Program-made: the position numbers and the translations under genes | Part shown: positions 27,301 through 34,166 of the stretch, in pieces | Position numbering within the stretch: position 1 is the stretch's first letter | How the letters are laid out: each line of letters begins with the position of its first letter | Assembly: GCA_031272275.1 (NCBI GenBank) | Contig: JAISUC010000007.1 | Location: 1-35,579, forward strand | From: Actinomycetes bacterium | Lineage (GTDB): Bacteria; Actinomycetota; Coriobacteriia; WRKU01; WQUG01 | Length of the DNA stretch: 35,579 nt | Reading direction: 5' to 3' | The notes under the pieces: generated by a model | Seen by the model: only the letters and a program-made list of their open reading frames with translations | Told to the model about the DNA's origin: nothing | Databases searched by the model: none

Positions 27301-27853
27301 CGCGACCGCGGCGGACTTTGTTCGGGACGTACTCCCCGATAGTTTCATTGTCAGCGCAGACACGACGCTCTATGCCGTGTGGCGTCCGATACCGCAGCTG
27401 CGGGTGACCTATGACGCGAACGGTGGCACCGGATCAGTGCCGCTTGATGCCGGCAGCTACCTGGCGGGCGACGCGGTTACGGTGCTGTTTGCGCCGCTGC
27501 CGACGCGCCCCGGCTACAGCTTCCTCGGCTGGGCGTACAGTTCGCTGGCTGCGGCTCCTGATTTTTCGGCGACGGGTGCGACCACATTCACCATCAGTGC
27601 GGACACCACGCTCTATGCCGTATGGGCAAAGAATACCCAGCCGCCGGTGAACCCACCGACCCCGATTGACGACGGGTCAACGGTCACCACGCCGACACCG
27701 ACACCGCCCGATGACCTGCCGCCGGTCACCCCGCCGCAGAAATTGCCGGAGTCCGGCGAGAGCAGCTGGATGATCTATGGCGCGCTGATTTTGGCGGGAC
27801 TGACCGCGGTGTGGCTCGCGACCCGTAAACGGCGGGTGCACGACGGTAACTGA
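24332..27853 (+). CDS. Large cell-wall-anchored surface protein with Pmp-like beta-helix and InlB-type repeats, LPESG signal
   Basis: This 1173-aa predicted adhesin has a long basic n-region and signal peptide (cleavage near residue 49, AGAA-PTM). A parallel beta-helix follows, built of Pmp-like units with recurring GGAIY and S-F-x-x-N/NNSA motifs. Two InlB/Flg_new (Listeria-Bacteroides) repeats come next (about 944-1020 and 1023-1103, YDANGG...GYSFLGW...TLYAVW), then a Pro/Thr linker, LPESG (1138-1142), a membrane segment and RKRR. LPESG is a variant of the sortase motif LPXTG. Two Asp-rich calcium-type loops occur, DRNSDGVIDDAD (from 305) and DRDGDGTAD (from 896). ATG 24332 is chosen for its GAGG and the signal peptide. 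The neighbouring gene is a paralog. Binding partner unknown. Confidence 0.88.
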   Translation: MKAQKVQKARTTQKAQRVHTAQRLRRIITLPCVMVCLVALLSVTAIAGAAPTMTAGNETDLQAALSASDCTTVELTADITLTSALSAPMTTGRPAITFRSDTTGTTRTITSAAGLRHIIVTGSVDVTFSFTDVRIDGAGTGGGIVYVDAAKQFVSGSGNKTSFSGAYSLTINGADIRNCVTATTETLSKLLTHYGTPATFQMTTGAVVSTGDIIVNNSVFRDNRAGTDYSETTHQSLLYSGGGAIASKRDVYVTNSRFYHNKASLGGAVYAAYNCYFDSVEATGNVGQRGGVIYTNKGWYGAMTDRNSDGVIDDADAKLASQLTTNPYGYVEITDSTLNENRSCDWASVVFCQDPLTASWTSYQTVVLKGHNNICNNYSRYQIGALSAHYLWIYGTITADNNRATGENAPSTSFDWGEGAFFDGNFLVLRLTGDSSISNNVVRGHHTTAYGNNTGSAIHCRCIDAIVTNGTLRINGNHADTTGGYPITYIGGAIYLWAYNASSTNTVMKALPGASIEINNNEAAYGGAIGAQTYSGNIPVITLINVTMANNSATGYGGGIYSSGPVTLDGSTIRSNTAAYLGGGVYTARPVVANDSTLSNNSAANGGAIYSGSYGSVTTSNTAYAGNTANGDGGAIYAENSVTAVASTFTDNLAHDATNAGNGGAIYTQNSTSWVNLTGSSFSRNTADSWGGAVSQYGSSGSATVTDCSFDDNRVVASSGTAGALFTYGPATVTGATFEHNSASGSGGALYSYGTLDVTDSIFTANTAVNLGGAVYAWDRADLTGTTFTDNTAQVFYAGALYLYSGPNTLTDCSFAGNAAPMGGAVYVVSTTTTTTIAGSDFNSNTATDTAGPSSAVPYSSGGAIYTRRFASLDITDTAFANNAAPAVYRGLPTGDRDGDGTADATTYDATVANRANSYDTSAYQALYNNADINYPLVRAIYRVWYNENGGVGPVPALAFYNTGDSCVVTYTPEPTRVNYSFVGWSFDPSATAADFVRDVLPDSFIVSADTTLYAVWRPIPQLRVTYDANGGTGSVPLDAGSYLAGDAVTVLFAPLPTRPGYSFLGWAYSSLAAAPDFSATGATTFTISADTTLYAVWAKNTQPPVNPPTPIDDGSTVTTPTPTPPDDLPPVTPPQKLPESGESSWMIYGALILAGLTAVWLATRKRRVHDGN
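27179..27193 (-). repeat. 15-bp motif copy 6, imperfect (GGGACCCACTCCCCC on the minus strand)
   Basis: One mismatch from the consensus. It lies in the first InlB-type repeat of the surface protein (coding G-G-V-G-P-V-P), 130 bp from copy 7 and in the opposite orientation. Confidence 0.5.
27324..27337 (+). repeat. 15-bp motif copy 7 (GGGACGTACTCCCC)
   Basis: 14 of the 15 positions match; the last C is G. It codes for R-D-V-L-P in the same surface protein, in a different frame from the copies in pth and nfnA. Confidence 0.6.
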
Positions 27854-27874
27854 CAACACACCCCATAAGGCGGC

Positions 27875-27896
27875 GGCGACCTGCAGGAGGGTCGCC
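27875..27896. other. Hairpin between the two surface-protein genes
   Basis: GGCGACC (27875-27881) pairs with GGTCGCC (27890-27896) around an 8-nt loop. There is no T-run, so partial attenuation or mRNA stabilisation is more likely than full termination. I see no separate promoter for the second gene. Confidence 0.4.
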
Positions 27897-27971
27897 CCGC
27901 AGGGGACAGACTGACTGGCAGACACAGGTGGCGGCTGACAGATGGCCGTCCCGGATAAGGAGACGAATACG

Positions 27972-30900
27972 ATGAGGAAAGTCATGCAAATCATGGTGGT
28001 CGGATTGGCAGTAATCCTGCTGTGTGCGTTTGGTGCCACGGCATATGCCGCACCCTCGATGACCGCCAACGACGAGGCGTCACTTGCGGCGGCATTTGCC
28101 GCACCCGACTGCACGCAGATCACGCTGACGGCAGACATCACACTGACATCCGAGCTCACGCTGGACCGCACGGGTGTCACGCTGTCCAGCGACACCACAA
28201 CCACGCGCGTGATCTATTCCGCGCCGGCGCTGCGCCATATCCGCGTTGACGGGGCACCGACCGGATTTGCCGATATCCAGATCTCATTTCAAGACGTCAT
28301 GCTGGACGGCGGCTACAACGGCGGCGGCATCCTGTATCTGGAGCCCGCCAAAGCCGTCAATGCCCCGGCATCGAACCAGTATGTGCCGGACAGCAGCTTT
28401 ACGTTGACGCTCACCGGCGCGAGCATCATCCGGTGCATGAACGTGACCACCGCCGCTGCGCCCGCCGACTACATCTACGCTTGGTATGACAACAACTTCG
28501 CGGGCGGCGCCAACCGTGTGCGCACCGGTGCAGTGGGCACCACCGGTTCGGTTTCGCTGGTGGATTGCGCATTTTCCGGCAATCGCCTACCGTCGGGTAC
28601 CTTTACCACCGGGTCTTACGGCTCGGCGGGTGCTGCCGTGACGGCTGCGGGACGCGTGCAGGCACAGAGCAGCGCCTTCGAGAACAACTCGATCGTCGCC
28701 GCCGGCGGCATGTACGGTATGGGTGGTGCCATTTACGCGCAAAACGGGATGACGCTTTCCGGCTGCAGCCTTACGGGCAACAACGCTTGCCGCGGTGGTG
28801 CCCTGTATGCCAACAACTGCACTGACTGGAATTCGGACAGTTCGGCATACGGTGTCTACATCACCGACTGCACGTTGACCGGCAACTACTCGAACAACTG
28901 GGGATCGGTCTATTTCTCGCAGGATCCGGTAGGCGGCGGCGAATCGGCACCGGTGATTTTCCGGGGCGACAACGTCGTCTCGAACAACACCTCGGCATAC
29001 CAGACCGGCGCCATTCACGGCACGATGTGTTTCGTCTATGGCTCGATGCAGGCGGTGGGTAACGCGGTGACGGCGACCGGGCGTGCGGTGACCGGTGCGT
29101 TTTTCAGCGGGCACCCGGCGGCATACAAATGGTTTGTTGCAGATATCACCGGCGACTCGCTGTTTGACGGCAACGTGGTGACCAACGGCAGCAACACCGC
29201 AAACGACACCGCGAATGGCGGTGTGATCTCAGTCGATGCCTTCGGTATCACCGTGCGTTCGGGTGCAACTCTGACCTTCCGCGACAACGGGCGGCCGGCC
29301 AACGCGACCAACAGCACTGCTTTGGGTGGTGCCCTGTTTGCCGAGGCCAACAACCGCTACAGCAACTACCTGTACGCCGAGGACGGCGGTCACATCGTAT
29401 TCGATGGCAACCGTACACCGGGAACCTATGGCTATGGCGGCGCCATTTTCGTCGGCCAGGACGCCTACAGCGAAACCTCGCGGGGCATCACGATTGCAGG
29501 CGACGTGCGTTTCGTCGACAACACGGCGATGTACGGCGGCGCCATTTATTCCGAGGGCGGCATGCGTTTGGGTATCGGGCAGTTCTCGGCAACCACCGCT
29601 TATTACCGCAACAACCTGGTGGTCTACAACGGCGACATCTATTGCTTGGAAACGGCACCGAACACATCGCCCTATTCGGTGACCGGGGCGTTTAATGCGG
29701 CGGACTGGACCTTAATCGGCCCGGCGCCGACATCCGGCTCCCCCGCCTATCCGTCCTTTGCGTCGAACAGTGCGGGCAACCGGGGTGGCGCGGCATACGT
29801 TGTAGGTAACACGGTAATTGACGGCGGGACGTTTACCGACAACAGCGCCGGGACCTATGGCGGCGGTGCACTGATTGTCAGCGGCAATCTGTCGGTGTCG
29901 AACGCGACGTTTGCGCGCAACACCACGACAAGCTATGGAGGGGCGATCCGTCAATACAACGGCACGTCGGTCAGCATCGCCGACAGCAGCTTTACGGAAA
30001 ACACTGCCGAAATCTATGGCGGCGCGGTCTATGTGGAACAGGCGACCGGCGTGACGCGCACGCTGTTTGACGGCAACCGTGCCCTGCGCGGCGGCGGGCT
30101 GTACATGCCGACGGTGACGGGCAATGCCGCGGCGACCATTACTGTCTCGGATAACACGACCTTTACCGCAAACGTGGCGGAGGCGTCAACCACCGACAGT
30201 GTCGGCGGGGCGATTGCCGCATTCCGGGCCCTGACGGTGACCGGTCCGGTTCTGTTTGACGGCAACACCGCGACCTTCAGGGGTGGTGCGATTTATGGTG
30301 GTGCCCAGGTGACGGCGAAAGCGGCGACGTTCACGGACAACGTCGCGACCGGCACCAACAGCTCCAACGGCTACGGGGGCGCGATTTATGCCGCCGCCGG
30401 TGTGGTGACCGGCGATGCTTCGGCTAACGGCAGCACCTTCACAAATAACCGGGCTGCCGGCGGAGGCGCCATCGTGATGTCGGCTGCCGGCAACAGGATC
30501 TACAGTTCGACCTTTACCGGCAATACGGCGGTTGCCGGCGGTGCCCTGTACGCTATGTCCGGCACCGCTGCGGGTGTGGTGGTGTATCGCAGCAGCTTCA
30601 CCGACAACGTCGCGACCGGGGACTGCGGGGCCGCCATAGGGCCCCAATACACCTCGGGTGGTGCCATTTGGACGCGCTATTACCTGGGCCTGCAGGTGCA
30701 GCAATCGGTGTTTGCCGACAACGCGGCGCCGACGTATTACGCAGGTGCACTCGATCCCTCTTGGGACACCGACCCCGAGGCCGTCTATACGGACAAAGCC
30801 GCCTACGACTTCCTCGTGGGTCCTCTGGGCAATACTTGGAAAAACACCTATACGACGCTCTATAACAACGGCGACATCAACTACGCGCCGCCGACGTCTG

Positions 30901-32273
30901 CCGCGACCTATTACCTGAAATTCTACGAATCACGCAGCCTAGTCGAAACGCTGTCGGCGACTTACACCTATGCGACCGGCAACGCATTCCCCTCGTGGGC
31001 GACGACCGCCGCCCCGCTGCCGGCGACGCTCTTTCCTGCCGGTCCGCGTGCAGCCGACCCCGGCCGCCACTTCCTGGGCTGGCAGCTGATTGCAGACGAC
31101 ACCGGCACCATCCGGGACTGGTACTGGGCGAACGCCGACACGGACGTCACCAACGACCGCCCGGTCACGTTCCCGGCCTATTTCGGCGCGGTCGGTTGGT
31201 CGGGCAACGTGCGCTTGGCCGCTCTGTACGGTTGGCGCATCCACTACCTGATGGGCGACGACAGCACACATCCCGCAACCTGGACCGCCTCGGCCGATGT
31301 GCCTGATAACTACAGCGACTACGACGGAGACAGCGCGGCCGACTGGTGGGAATGGTACGCCGAGACCTCGCCGACCGCCAACCCGGCCTATGTGCTGCGC
31401 GGGGATGCGACGGCGGGTGGCGCCCCGACACGCGCCGGTTACGTGTTCGCGGGCTGGAAACAGCAACTGCCGGGCGGGGGAGCAGGAACGCTCCACATCG
31501 GCGGGGACACCCTGGCATTGTCCGCGGATGCGACCTTTGTCGCCCAGTGGCAGCCGATCGACCTGCACGTGGTCTATGACGCCAACGGCGGGACGGGCTC
31601 GGTGCCCGGCGATACCCAAAACTACCTGTTGGATGATATCGTGACCGTGCAGTTCACGCCCCAGCCGACGCTGGTGGACTACGCATTCGCCGGTTGGAGC
31701 TACAGCGCAACGGCAACTGCGGCGGACTTCATCGCATCCGGGACGACGACGTTTGCCATCAGTCAGGACACGACACTTTATGCCGTGTGGAACAGTAACC
31801 CGCGTCCACGCTATCACGTGGTCTATGACGCCAACGGCGGAACCGGCTCGGTACCGGTTGATGTGGGGGCGTACCTGGCAGGCGACAGTTGTGAGGTCAC
31901 CTACACTCCGATGCCGACGCGCGCGGGTTACAGCTTTGTCGGCTGGGCATACAGTTCGCTGGCGGCGACAGCCGATTTCGCGACGTCAACTCCGGCGTCC
32001 TTCACCGTCACGGCCGACACGACGCTCTATGCTGTATGGCAGGCCAACGTGCAGCCACCGGTGAACCCGCCGACGACTATTGACGACGGGACCGACAATA
32101 CGACGGATGACCCGCCGTATGTGCCGCCCCGCACCGTTGACACCCCCAAGGTCACACCGCCGCCTGCCGACCTGAAAGTCGACGCGGGCGAGGCTGCGCG
32201 TTTCGGCATCATCGGCCTGATTGTGCTGGCAGGAGGCATCGCGGTGGTCACCACGCGCAAACGCCCCAAGTAA
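27972..32273 (+). CDS. Giant surface protein, paralog of the preceding one, membrane-anchored without a visible LPXTG
   Basis: This 1433-aa predicted adhesin has a signal peptide with cleavage near AYA-APS (about 25) and an N-terminus strongly similar to the upstream protein (MTA...DCT...LTADITLTS). Then come many Pmp-like GGAIY/FTDN units. The region around 980-1195 has two divergent InlB-like units and a loop DYDGDSAADWWE, and is followed by two canonical InlB/Flg_new repeats (about 1197-1275 and 1280-1360). The Pro/Thr linker QPPVNPPTTIDDG matches the paralog, but the end (DAGEAARFGIIGLIV...TRKRPK) has a membrane segment and basic tail with no LPXTG-like motif. The start is ATG with AAGGAG 9 bp upstream. 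The pair probably arose by tandem duplication. Confidence 0.87.
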   Translation: MRKVMQIMVVGLAVILLCAFGATAYAAPSMTANDEASLAAAFAAPDCTQITLTADITLTSELTLDRTGVTLSSDTTTTRVIYSAPALRHIRVDGAPTGFADIQISFQDVMLDGGYNGGGILYLEPAKAVNAPASNQYVPDSSFTLTLTGASIIRCMNVTTAAAPADYIYAWYDNNFAGGANRVRTGAVGTTGSVSLVDCAFSGNRLPSGTFTTGSYGSAGAAVTAAGRVQAQSSAFENNSIVAAGGMYGMGGAIYAQNGMTLSGCSLTGNNACRGGALYANNCTDWNSDSSAYGVYITDCTLTGNYSNNWGSVYFSQDPVGGGESAPVIFRGDNVVSNNTSAYQTGAIHGTMCFVYGSMQAVGNAVTATGRAVTGAFFSGHPAAYKWFVADITGDSLFDGNVVTNGSNTANDTANGGVISVDAFGITVRSGATLTFRDNGRPANATNSTALGGALFAEANNRYSNYLYAEDGGHIVFDGNRTPGTYGYGGAIFVGQDAYSETSRGITIAGDVRFVDNTAMYGGAIYSEGGMRLGIGQFSATTAYYRNNLVVYNGDIYCLETAPNTSPYSVTGAFNAADWTLIGPAPTSGSPAYPSFASNSAGNRGGAAYVVGNTVIDGGTFTDNSAGTYGGGALIVSGNLSVSNATFARNTTTSYGGAIRQYNGTSVSIADSSFTENTAEIYGGAVYVEQATGVTRTLFDGNRALRGGGLYMPTVTGNAAATITVSDNTTFTANVAEASTTDSVGGAIAAFRALTVTGPVLFDGNTATFRGGAIYGGAQVTAKAATFTDNVATGTNSSNGYGGAIYAAAGVVTGDASANGSTFTNNRAAGGGAIVMSAAGNRIYSSTFTGNTAVAGGALYAMSGTAAGVVVYRSSFTDNVATGDCGAAIGPQYTSGGAIWTRYYLGLQVQQSVFADNAAPTYYAGALDPSWDTDPEAVYTDKAAYDFLVGPLGNTWKNTYTTLYNNGDINYAPPTSAATYYLKFYESRSLVETLSATYTYATGNAFPSWATTAAPLPATLFPAGPRAADPGRHFLGWQLIADDTGTIRDWYWANADTDVTNDRPVTFPAYFGAVGWSGNVRLAALYGWRIHYLMGDDSTHPATWTASADVPDNYSDYDGDSAADWWEWYAETSPTANPAYVLRGDATAGGAPTRAGYVFAGWKQQLPGGGAGTLHIGGDTLALSADATFVAQWQPIDLHVVYDANGGTGSVPGDTQNYLLDDIVTVQFTPQPTLVDYAFAGWSYSATATAADFIASGTTTFAISQDTTLYAVWNSNPRPRYHVVYDANGGTGSVPVDVGAYLAGDSCEVTYTPMPTRAGYSFVGWAYSSLAATADFATSTPASFTVTADTTLYAVWQANVQPPVNPPTTIDDGTDNTTDDPPYVPPRTVDTPKVTPPPADLKVDAGEAARFGIIGLIVLAGGIAVVTTRKRPK

Positions 32274-32280
32274 TCCCCCC

Positions 32281-32613
32281 GGGGCGGGTGGCACCCTTCA
32301 AACGTCATTGCGAGCCCGCGAGTTAGCGTACCCACTCGCGGCAATACATGCGGGCGGGTGGCACTCTTCAAACGTCATTGCGAGCCCGCCGCAGGCGGGC
32401 GTGGCAATACATGCGGGCGGGTGGCACTCTTCAAACGTCATTGCGAGGGCGGCGTACTTTGCCGCCCGTGGCAATACATGCGGGCGGGTGGCACTCTTCA
32501 CCCGCCATTGCGAGCCCGCCGCAGGCGGGCGTGGCAATACATGCGAGCGGGTGGCACTCTTCAAACGTCATTGCGAGGGCGGCGTACTTTGCCGCCCGTG
32601 GCAATCCACCGGG
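32281..32613. repeat. Tandem array of five palindromic modules (A-B-C-B-C)
   Basis: Units begin at GCGGGTGGCAC (32284, 32354, 32417, 32484, 32547), with lengths 70, 63, 67, 63 and about 67 bp. Each has a constant CGTCATTGCGAG (CGCCATTGCGAG in unit 4), a variable hairpin, then GGCAATACATGC (GGCAATCCACC in the last). Hairpin B is GCCCGCC-GCA-GGCGGGC; C is GGGCGGC-GTACTTT-GCCGCCC; A is a different CGCGAGT...ACTCGCG. Units 2+3 are duplicated as units 4+5 (130 bp each). The array starts 8 bp after the stop of the second surface protein. Confidence 0.9.
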
Positions 32614-32737
32614 GCGGGCATAGGCCCGCCCCGGATAAATGACTCGGATGCGCGACTGCGCATCCTCAACATAATTCCCGGCGACATCGGTCGCCGGGTG
32701 GCGTCCCCCGTGCGCCTGCACAGGAGGGTAACGACAG
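32614..32737. repeat. Further palindromes downstream of the array
   Basis: The second-type hairpin CCGGGGCGGGC-ATAG-GCCCGCCCCGG begins around 32609. It is followed by GGATGCGC-GACT-GCGCATCC (32646-32665) and CCCGGCGAC-ATCG-GTCGCCGGG (32677-32698). The order matches the three-hairpin layout of the 177-bp repeats at 9654 and 9906. Confidence 0.8.
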
Positions 32738-32855
32738 ATGGGTCAAACCGCAGCAAGTACTATTAGTGCGCGATTGCGCTATGCTTGTTGACGAGTCATT
32801 TGTAGAGAATGGACAGCTGATTATAGACGGGAGGATAATACCGCCGAATGGATAA
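32738..32855 (+). pseudogene. Two overlapping mini-ORFs, possible frameshifted gene remnant
   Basis: An ATG at 32738 has a strong AGGAGG but reads only 17 codons (MGQTAASTISARLRYAC) to a TGA at 32789-32791. An overlapping frame from ATG 32781 runs 24 codons (from MLVDESFVEN to IIPPNG) and ends inside the start of the next ORF (ATGGATAA). A single-base shift would join the two. I recognise no family; a broken antitoxin-like gene is one guess. Confidence 0.3.
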
Positions 32856-33030
32856 GCAGACCGAACATAAACCTAAGGGCCCATTCACTGACATACGATG
32901 GAGCAGCGAAGGTATAATTGCTGGCGAGCCCATTCCGTTGGACGATGAGGCGAGGCGCAACGCCGAACGCATGCATGAGCTGCACGAGAAAATGTTCGGG
33001 AAACAAAAGCGAGACAATGCCAAAGGTTGA
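32848..33030 (+). CDS. Hypothetical 60-aa protein
   Basis: I do not recognise this protein. It is hydrophilic with a helical, charged C-terminal half (DDEARRNAERMHELHEKMFG). Upstream GGGAGG lies 13 bp from the ATG, longer than usual, but the start overlaps the preceding mini-ORF by 8 bp, as in true coupled genes of this window. Base composition is less GC-biased than its surroundings, suggesting acquired DNA. It may be a real small gene, an antitoxin-like protein, or a fragment of a decayed gene. Confidence 0.45.
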   Translation: MDKQTEHKPKGPFTDIRWSSEGIIAGEPIPLDDEARRNAERMHELHEKMFGKQKRDNAKG

Positions 33031-33219
33031 TTTCAAACGGGACCTGTTCTCCGCTCATGCGGGGGTGTGAAGTATTGGGGTTGGAGAGAGGGGCGACGTG
33101 GCGGAAAAGCGGCTGGAAAAGTACCGGTGGGCGTTAGGGGTTTTGGATGGATCAACACTCACGGTGGACCGAGAGGGTGAGAGGATATGAACACCATTAC
33201 GTACAGGCTGGCTAGCTAG
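33017..33219 (+). pseudogene. Chain of tiny ORFs, probable gene debris
   Basis: ATG 33017-33070 codes MPKVDFKRDLFSAHAGV and overlaps the 60-aa ORF by 14 bp. GTG 33098-33190 codes a 30-aa peptide (starting VAEKRLEKYRWALGVL) behind GAGAGAGGGG. ATG 33187-33219 codes MNTITYRLAS with a 4-bp overlap. The short lengths suggest truncated genes. A perfect palindrome GCTAGCTAGC lies at 33211-33220. Confidence 0.3.
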
Positions 33220-33250
33220 CAATTATCGTTGGATGATGGAATCAGTGCTC

Positions 33251-33265
33251 GGGACGCACTCCCCC
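33251..33265 (+). repeat. 15-bp motif copy 8 (GGGACGCACTCCCCC)
   Basis: This intergenic copy, identical to copy 1 at 180, lies between the ORF debris and the toxin-antitoxin promoter. Confidence 0.65.
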
Positions 33266-33303
33266 TATTTAGTGCGACGGGGCAGAGTATAGCTCATAAC
33301 TGC

Positions 33304-33342
33304 TTGCTAAATTAGCTAATCCAGATTAGAATATTAGCTGAT
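33304..33342 (+). promoter_or_regulatory. Promoter and twin operator-like palindromes of the toxin-antitoxin operon
   Basis: TTGCTA (33304-33309), a 17-bp spacer and TAGAAT (33327-33332). A perfect palindrome ATTAGCTAAT (33311-33320) lies in the spacer, and an imperfect copy ATTAGCTGAT (33333-33342) just after the -10. The copies are 22 bp apart, two helical turns, fitting autorepression by the antitoxin complex. Confidence 0.6.
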
Positions 33343-33359
33343 TCAGAAAGGAGTTTCGT

Positions 33360-33587
33360 ATGGACGCAACTGCTACCGAACTCAAAAACAATCTGGGTTA
33401 TTACTTGAAGCTCGTGGAAGATGAAGATGTGCGTGTCTACAAGAACGGACGATACGTCGCCCGGCTGTCCAGTCCACGCGAGGAACGCATCGAGCAAGCG
33501 CGGGGGTTGTTCGGGATTATCTCTCCGGCGACCGATATCTCCGATATCCAAGCGCAACGACGGGTGAAGTATGAAGATCCTGCTTGA
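33360..33587 (+). CDS. Phd/YefM-family antitoxin
   Basis: This 75-aa antitoxin is predicted to bind DNA as a dimer through its N-terminal half and neutralise the toxin with its C-terminal tail. The N-terminus DATATELKNNLGYYLKLVEDEDVR and the strand YKNGRYVARL (27-36) are typical of the Phd/YefM fold. The start is ATG with AAAGGAG. It overlaps the PIN toxin by 17 bp, so the pair is co-translated, antitoxin first. The two operator-like palindromes upstream fit autoregulation. Whether the pair is still active cannot be read from sequence. Confidence 0.85.
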   Translation: MDATATELKNNLGYYLKLVEDEDVRVYKNGRYVARLSSPREERIEQARGLFGIISPATDISDIQAQRRVKYEDPA

Positions 33588-34002
33588 TACGAACATCGTG
33601 CTGGATGCTTTGGGTAGCCGTGAACCGTTCTGCCGGGACGCTGAACAGATCATACTCTCAGCAGCTGCAGGGCATGTTCAAGGCTTTCTGACCGCCAACG
33701 CGGTGACTGACATTGTGTATGTGCTGCGTAAACAGTTAACGGGTGATGTGCTGAAACAGCGGATGACCGATCTGATGGATGTGTTGCCGGTCTTGGATGT
33801 CAACGAGGCCGATTGCCGGGCTGCGTTTTCCCAGGTCCTCAGCGATTACGAAGATGCGCTGATGCTGCAATGCGCTCAACGTCACGGGCTCGACGCAGTC
33901 GTCAGCAGGGATGCCGCACTGTTGAAATACGACACTCGTCCGAACGGGATTGACGTGCTTTCTCCGCAGATGCTGCTGGACAGTCTGAGCGACGCAACCT
34001 AG
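33571..34002 (+). CDS. PIN-domain (VapC-like) ribonuclease toxin
   Basis: This 143-aa protein is predicted to cut RNA, in VapC usually tRNA or the rRNA sarcin-ricin loop, when the antitoxin is lost. The acidic active site is present: D6 in [10 protein letters not shown]47 in [10 protein letters not shown]95 in [11 protein letters not shown], and D114 in SRDAALLKY. The VTDIVY/DYEDAL pattern is that of the PIN_3 (PF13470-type) branch. It overlaps the antitoxin by 17 bp. The combination is Phd antitoxin plus PIN toxin rather than canonical VapB. A palindromic module begins about 15 bp after the stop. Confidence 0.88.
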   Translation: MKILLDTNIVLDALGSREPFCRDAEQIILSAAAGHVQGFLTANAVTDIVYVLRKQLTGDVLKQRMTDLMDVLPVLDVNEADCRAAFSQVLSDYEDALMLQCAQRHGLDAVVSRDAALLKYDTRPNGIDVLSPQMLLDSLSDAT

Positions 34003-34015
34003 CGCAGCACTTCCA

Positions 34016-34085
34016 CCCGCCATTGCGAGCCCGCAAAGCCGCCACGGCAATCCACCGGGGCGGCCGCCGGCCCGCCCCACCCGCT
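34016..34085. repeat. Single degenerate palindromic module after the toxin gene
   Basis: CCGCCATTGCGAGCCCGC...CGGCAATCCACCGGGGCGG. The preceding bases (CACTTCCACCCGCCATT) resemble those of unit 4 in the array at 32484, so it probably derives from the same source. The central hairpin is decayed, but the second GGGGCGG...CCGCCCC hairpin remains. Confidence 0.7.
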
Positions 34086-34149
34086 CGGCCTGCCGGCATC
34101 CACAAACCCTCTGTCGATTGCACACACTGTGCCCGATTACACGCCCATA

Positions 34150-34158
34150 TGGTATCAT
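34150..34158 (+). promoter_or_regulatory. Extended -10 promoter of tyrS, probably leaderless
   Basis: TGGTATCAT is an extended -10 whose last base is 8 nt before the ATG at 34167, exactly as for the M23 gene. No ribosome binding site fits between. Transcription should start at or within 2 nt of the ATG. Confidence 0.5.
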
Positions 34159-34166
34159 CAGCCACT

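Noticed and set aside
32284..32613. Possible CRISPR array
   Set aside because: Spacing is regular at 63-70 bp, but the 'spacers' are palindromes that repeat (B-C-B-C) and no cas gene is near. It is a tandem palindromic repeat.
34007..34166. T-box riboswitch upstream of tyrS
   Set aside because: I see no AGGGUGGNACCGCG-like T-box sequence or specifier stem, and the promoter lies directly at the ATG.
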